Part shown: in pieces, positions 32,505 through 32,566 of the stretch | How positions within the stretch are numbered: the first letter of the stretch is position 1 | How the letters are laid out: each line of letters opens with the position of its first letter | Origin: Clostridiaceae bacterium | GTDB taxonomy: Bacteria; Bacillota_A; Clostridia; Clostridiales; Clostridiaceae | Length of the DNA stretch: 32,566 nt | Reading direction: 5' to 3' | NCBI GenBank assembly: GCA_029256485.1 | Contig: JAQSXU010000056.1 | Span: 1-32,566, forward strand | Position numbers and translations under genes: made by a program | The notes under the pieces: generated by a model | Databases searched by the model: none | Told to the model about the DNA's origin: nothing | What the model saw: only the letters and a program-made list of their open reading frames with translations

Positions 32505-32547
32505 AAGGCGGACTACCACCTTGACGCTACGCTACATCTGCCTTTTT
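32505..32547. terminator. Terminator-like hairpin near the right edge
   Basis: AAGGCGGA (32505-32512) pairs with TCTGCCTT (32537-32544, one G-T) with a loop of 24 bases and T runs on both sides. The loop is GC-richer than its surroundings (GACGCTACGCTAC). It may end a gene lying beyond the window. No gene is seen in 32432-32566. Confidence 0.4.
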
Positions 32548-32566
32548 CCATTTGTAGGGTTTAGCA

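Noticed and set aside
1..32566. tRNA or rRNA genes, insertion sequences, prophage genes
   Set aside because: None of their sequence or protein hallmarks was seen by eye; a tRNAscan and IS search would be decisive.

Overview
The window is AT-rich, Gram-positive, low-GC DNA most like Clostridium sensu stricto. The reasons are strong GGAGG-type ribosome binding sites, frequent TTG and GTG starts, T-rich intrinsic terminators, a SpoVB-type flippase and a sporulation-style D,D-carboxypeptidase. No plasmid, phage, insertion sequence or CRISPR signature was seen. The assignment rests on gene content and protein flavour only.

Layout. 1-1579: the end of an MFS transporter and an alpha/beta hydrolase. 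1580-2704: about 1.1 kb with no credible protein gene, occupied by two tandem, diverged copies of what looks like a large structured RNA. It reads on the minus strand, directly downstream of a beta-CASP metallo-beta-lactamase nuclease gene (2705-4219). 4434-7073: small membrane, basic and anchored proteins, an HD-domain protein and a YdcF/DUF218 protein. 7090-13645: solitary hypF, an M29 aminopeptidase, a DacA-type D,D-carboxypeptidase, a CoA-type Nudix hydrolase, a small membrane protein and an HxlR regulator. 13808-20462: a cobalamin riboswitch with a terminator platform, followed by an ECF transporter (T, fused A-A', S) and two DUF4430 (transcobalamin-like) surface proteins. 20594-24872: a Cys-rich small protein, pncB, a UvrD-type helicase and a 99-aa unknown. 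24971-30897: an FtsA-like ATPase with a long C-terminal extension, an M20 amidohydrolase, an RluA-family pseudouridine synthase and a MurJ/SpoVB-type flippase. A second flippase (30932-32431) converges on the first.

Two systems stand out. The first is the tandem RNA pair. Motif islands (UUGAGC, UAUUCG, GCCGGAG, GUCGAG, GCCGAUA) sit at nearly the same offsets in both copies. The sequence between them differs, yet helices are kept by compensatory changes. Hairpins capped by GNRA tetraloops recur, the ends can pair, and each copy ends in its own hairpin terminator. I do not recognise the family.

The second is a B12-responsive capture-and-import operon. A wall-anchored 822-aa protein combines two DUF4430 domains with an alpha/alpha-toroid-like repeat domain, which are the two fold types of animal intrinsic factor and transcobalamin. 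A second, membrane-anchored DUF4430 protein follows, and both lie with a complete ECF importer behind the cobalamin riboswitch. The inferred working model is capture of corrinoid at the wall, hand-over to the membrane-anchored protein, then ECF import, with the riboswitch shutting the operon when B12 is plentiful.
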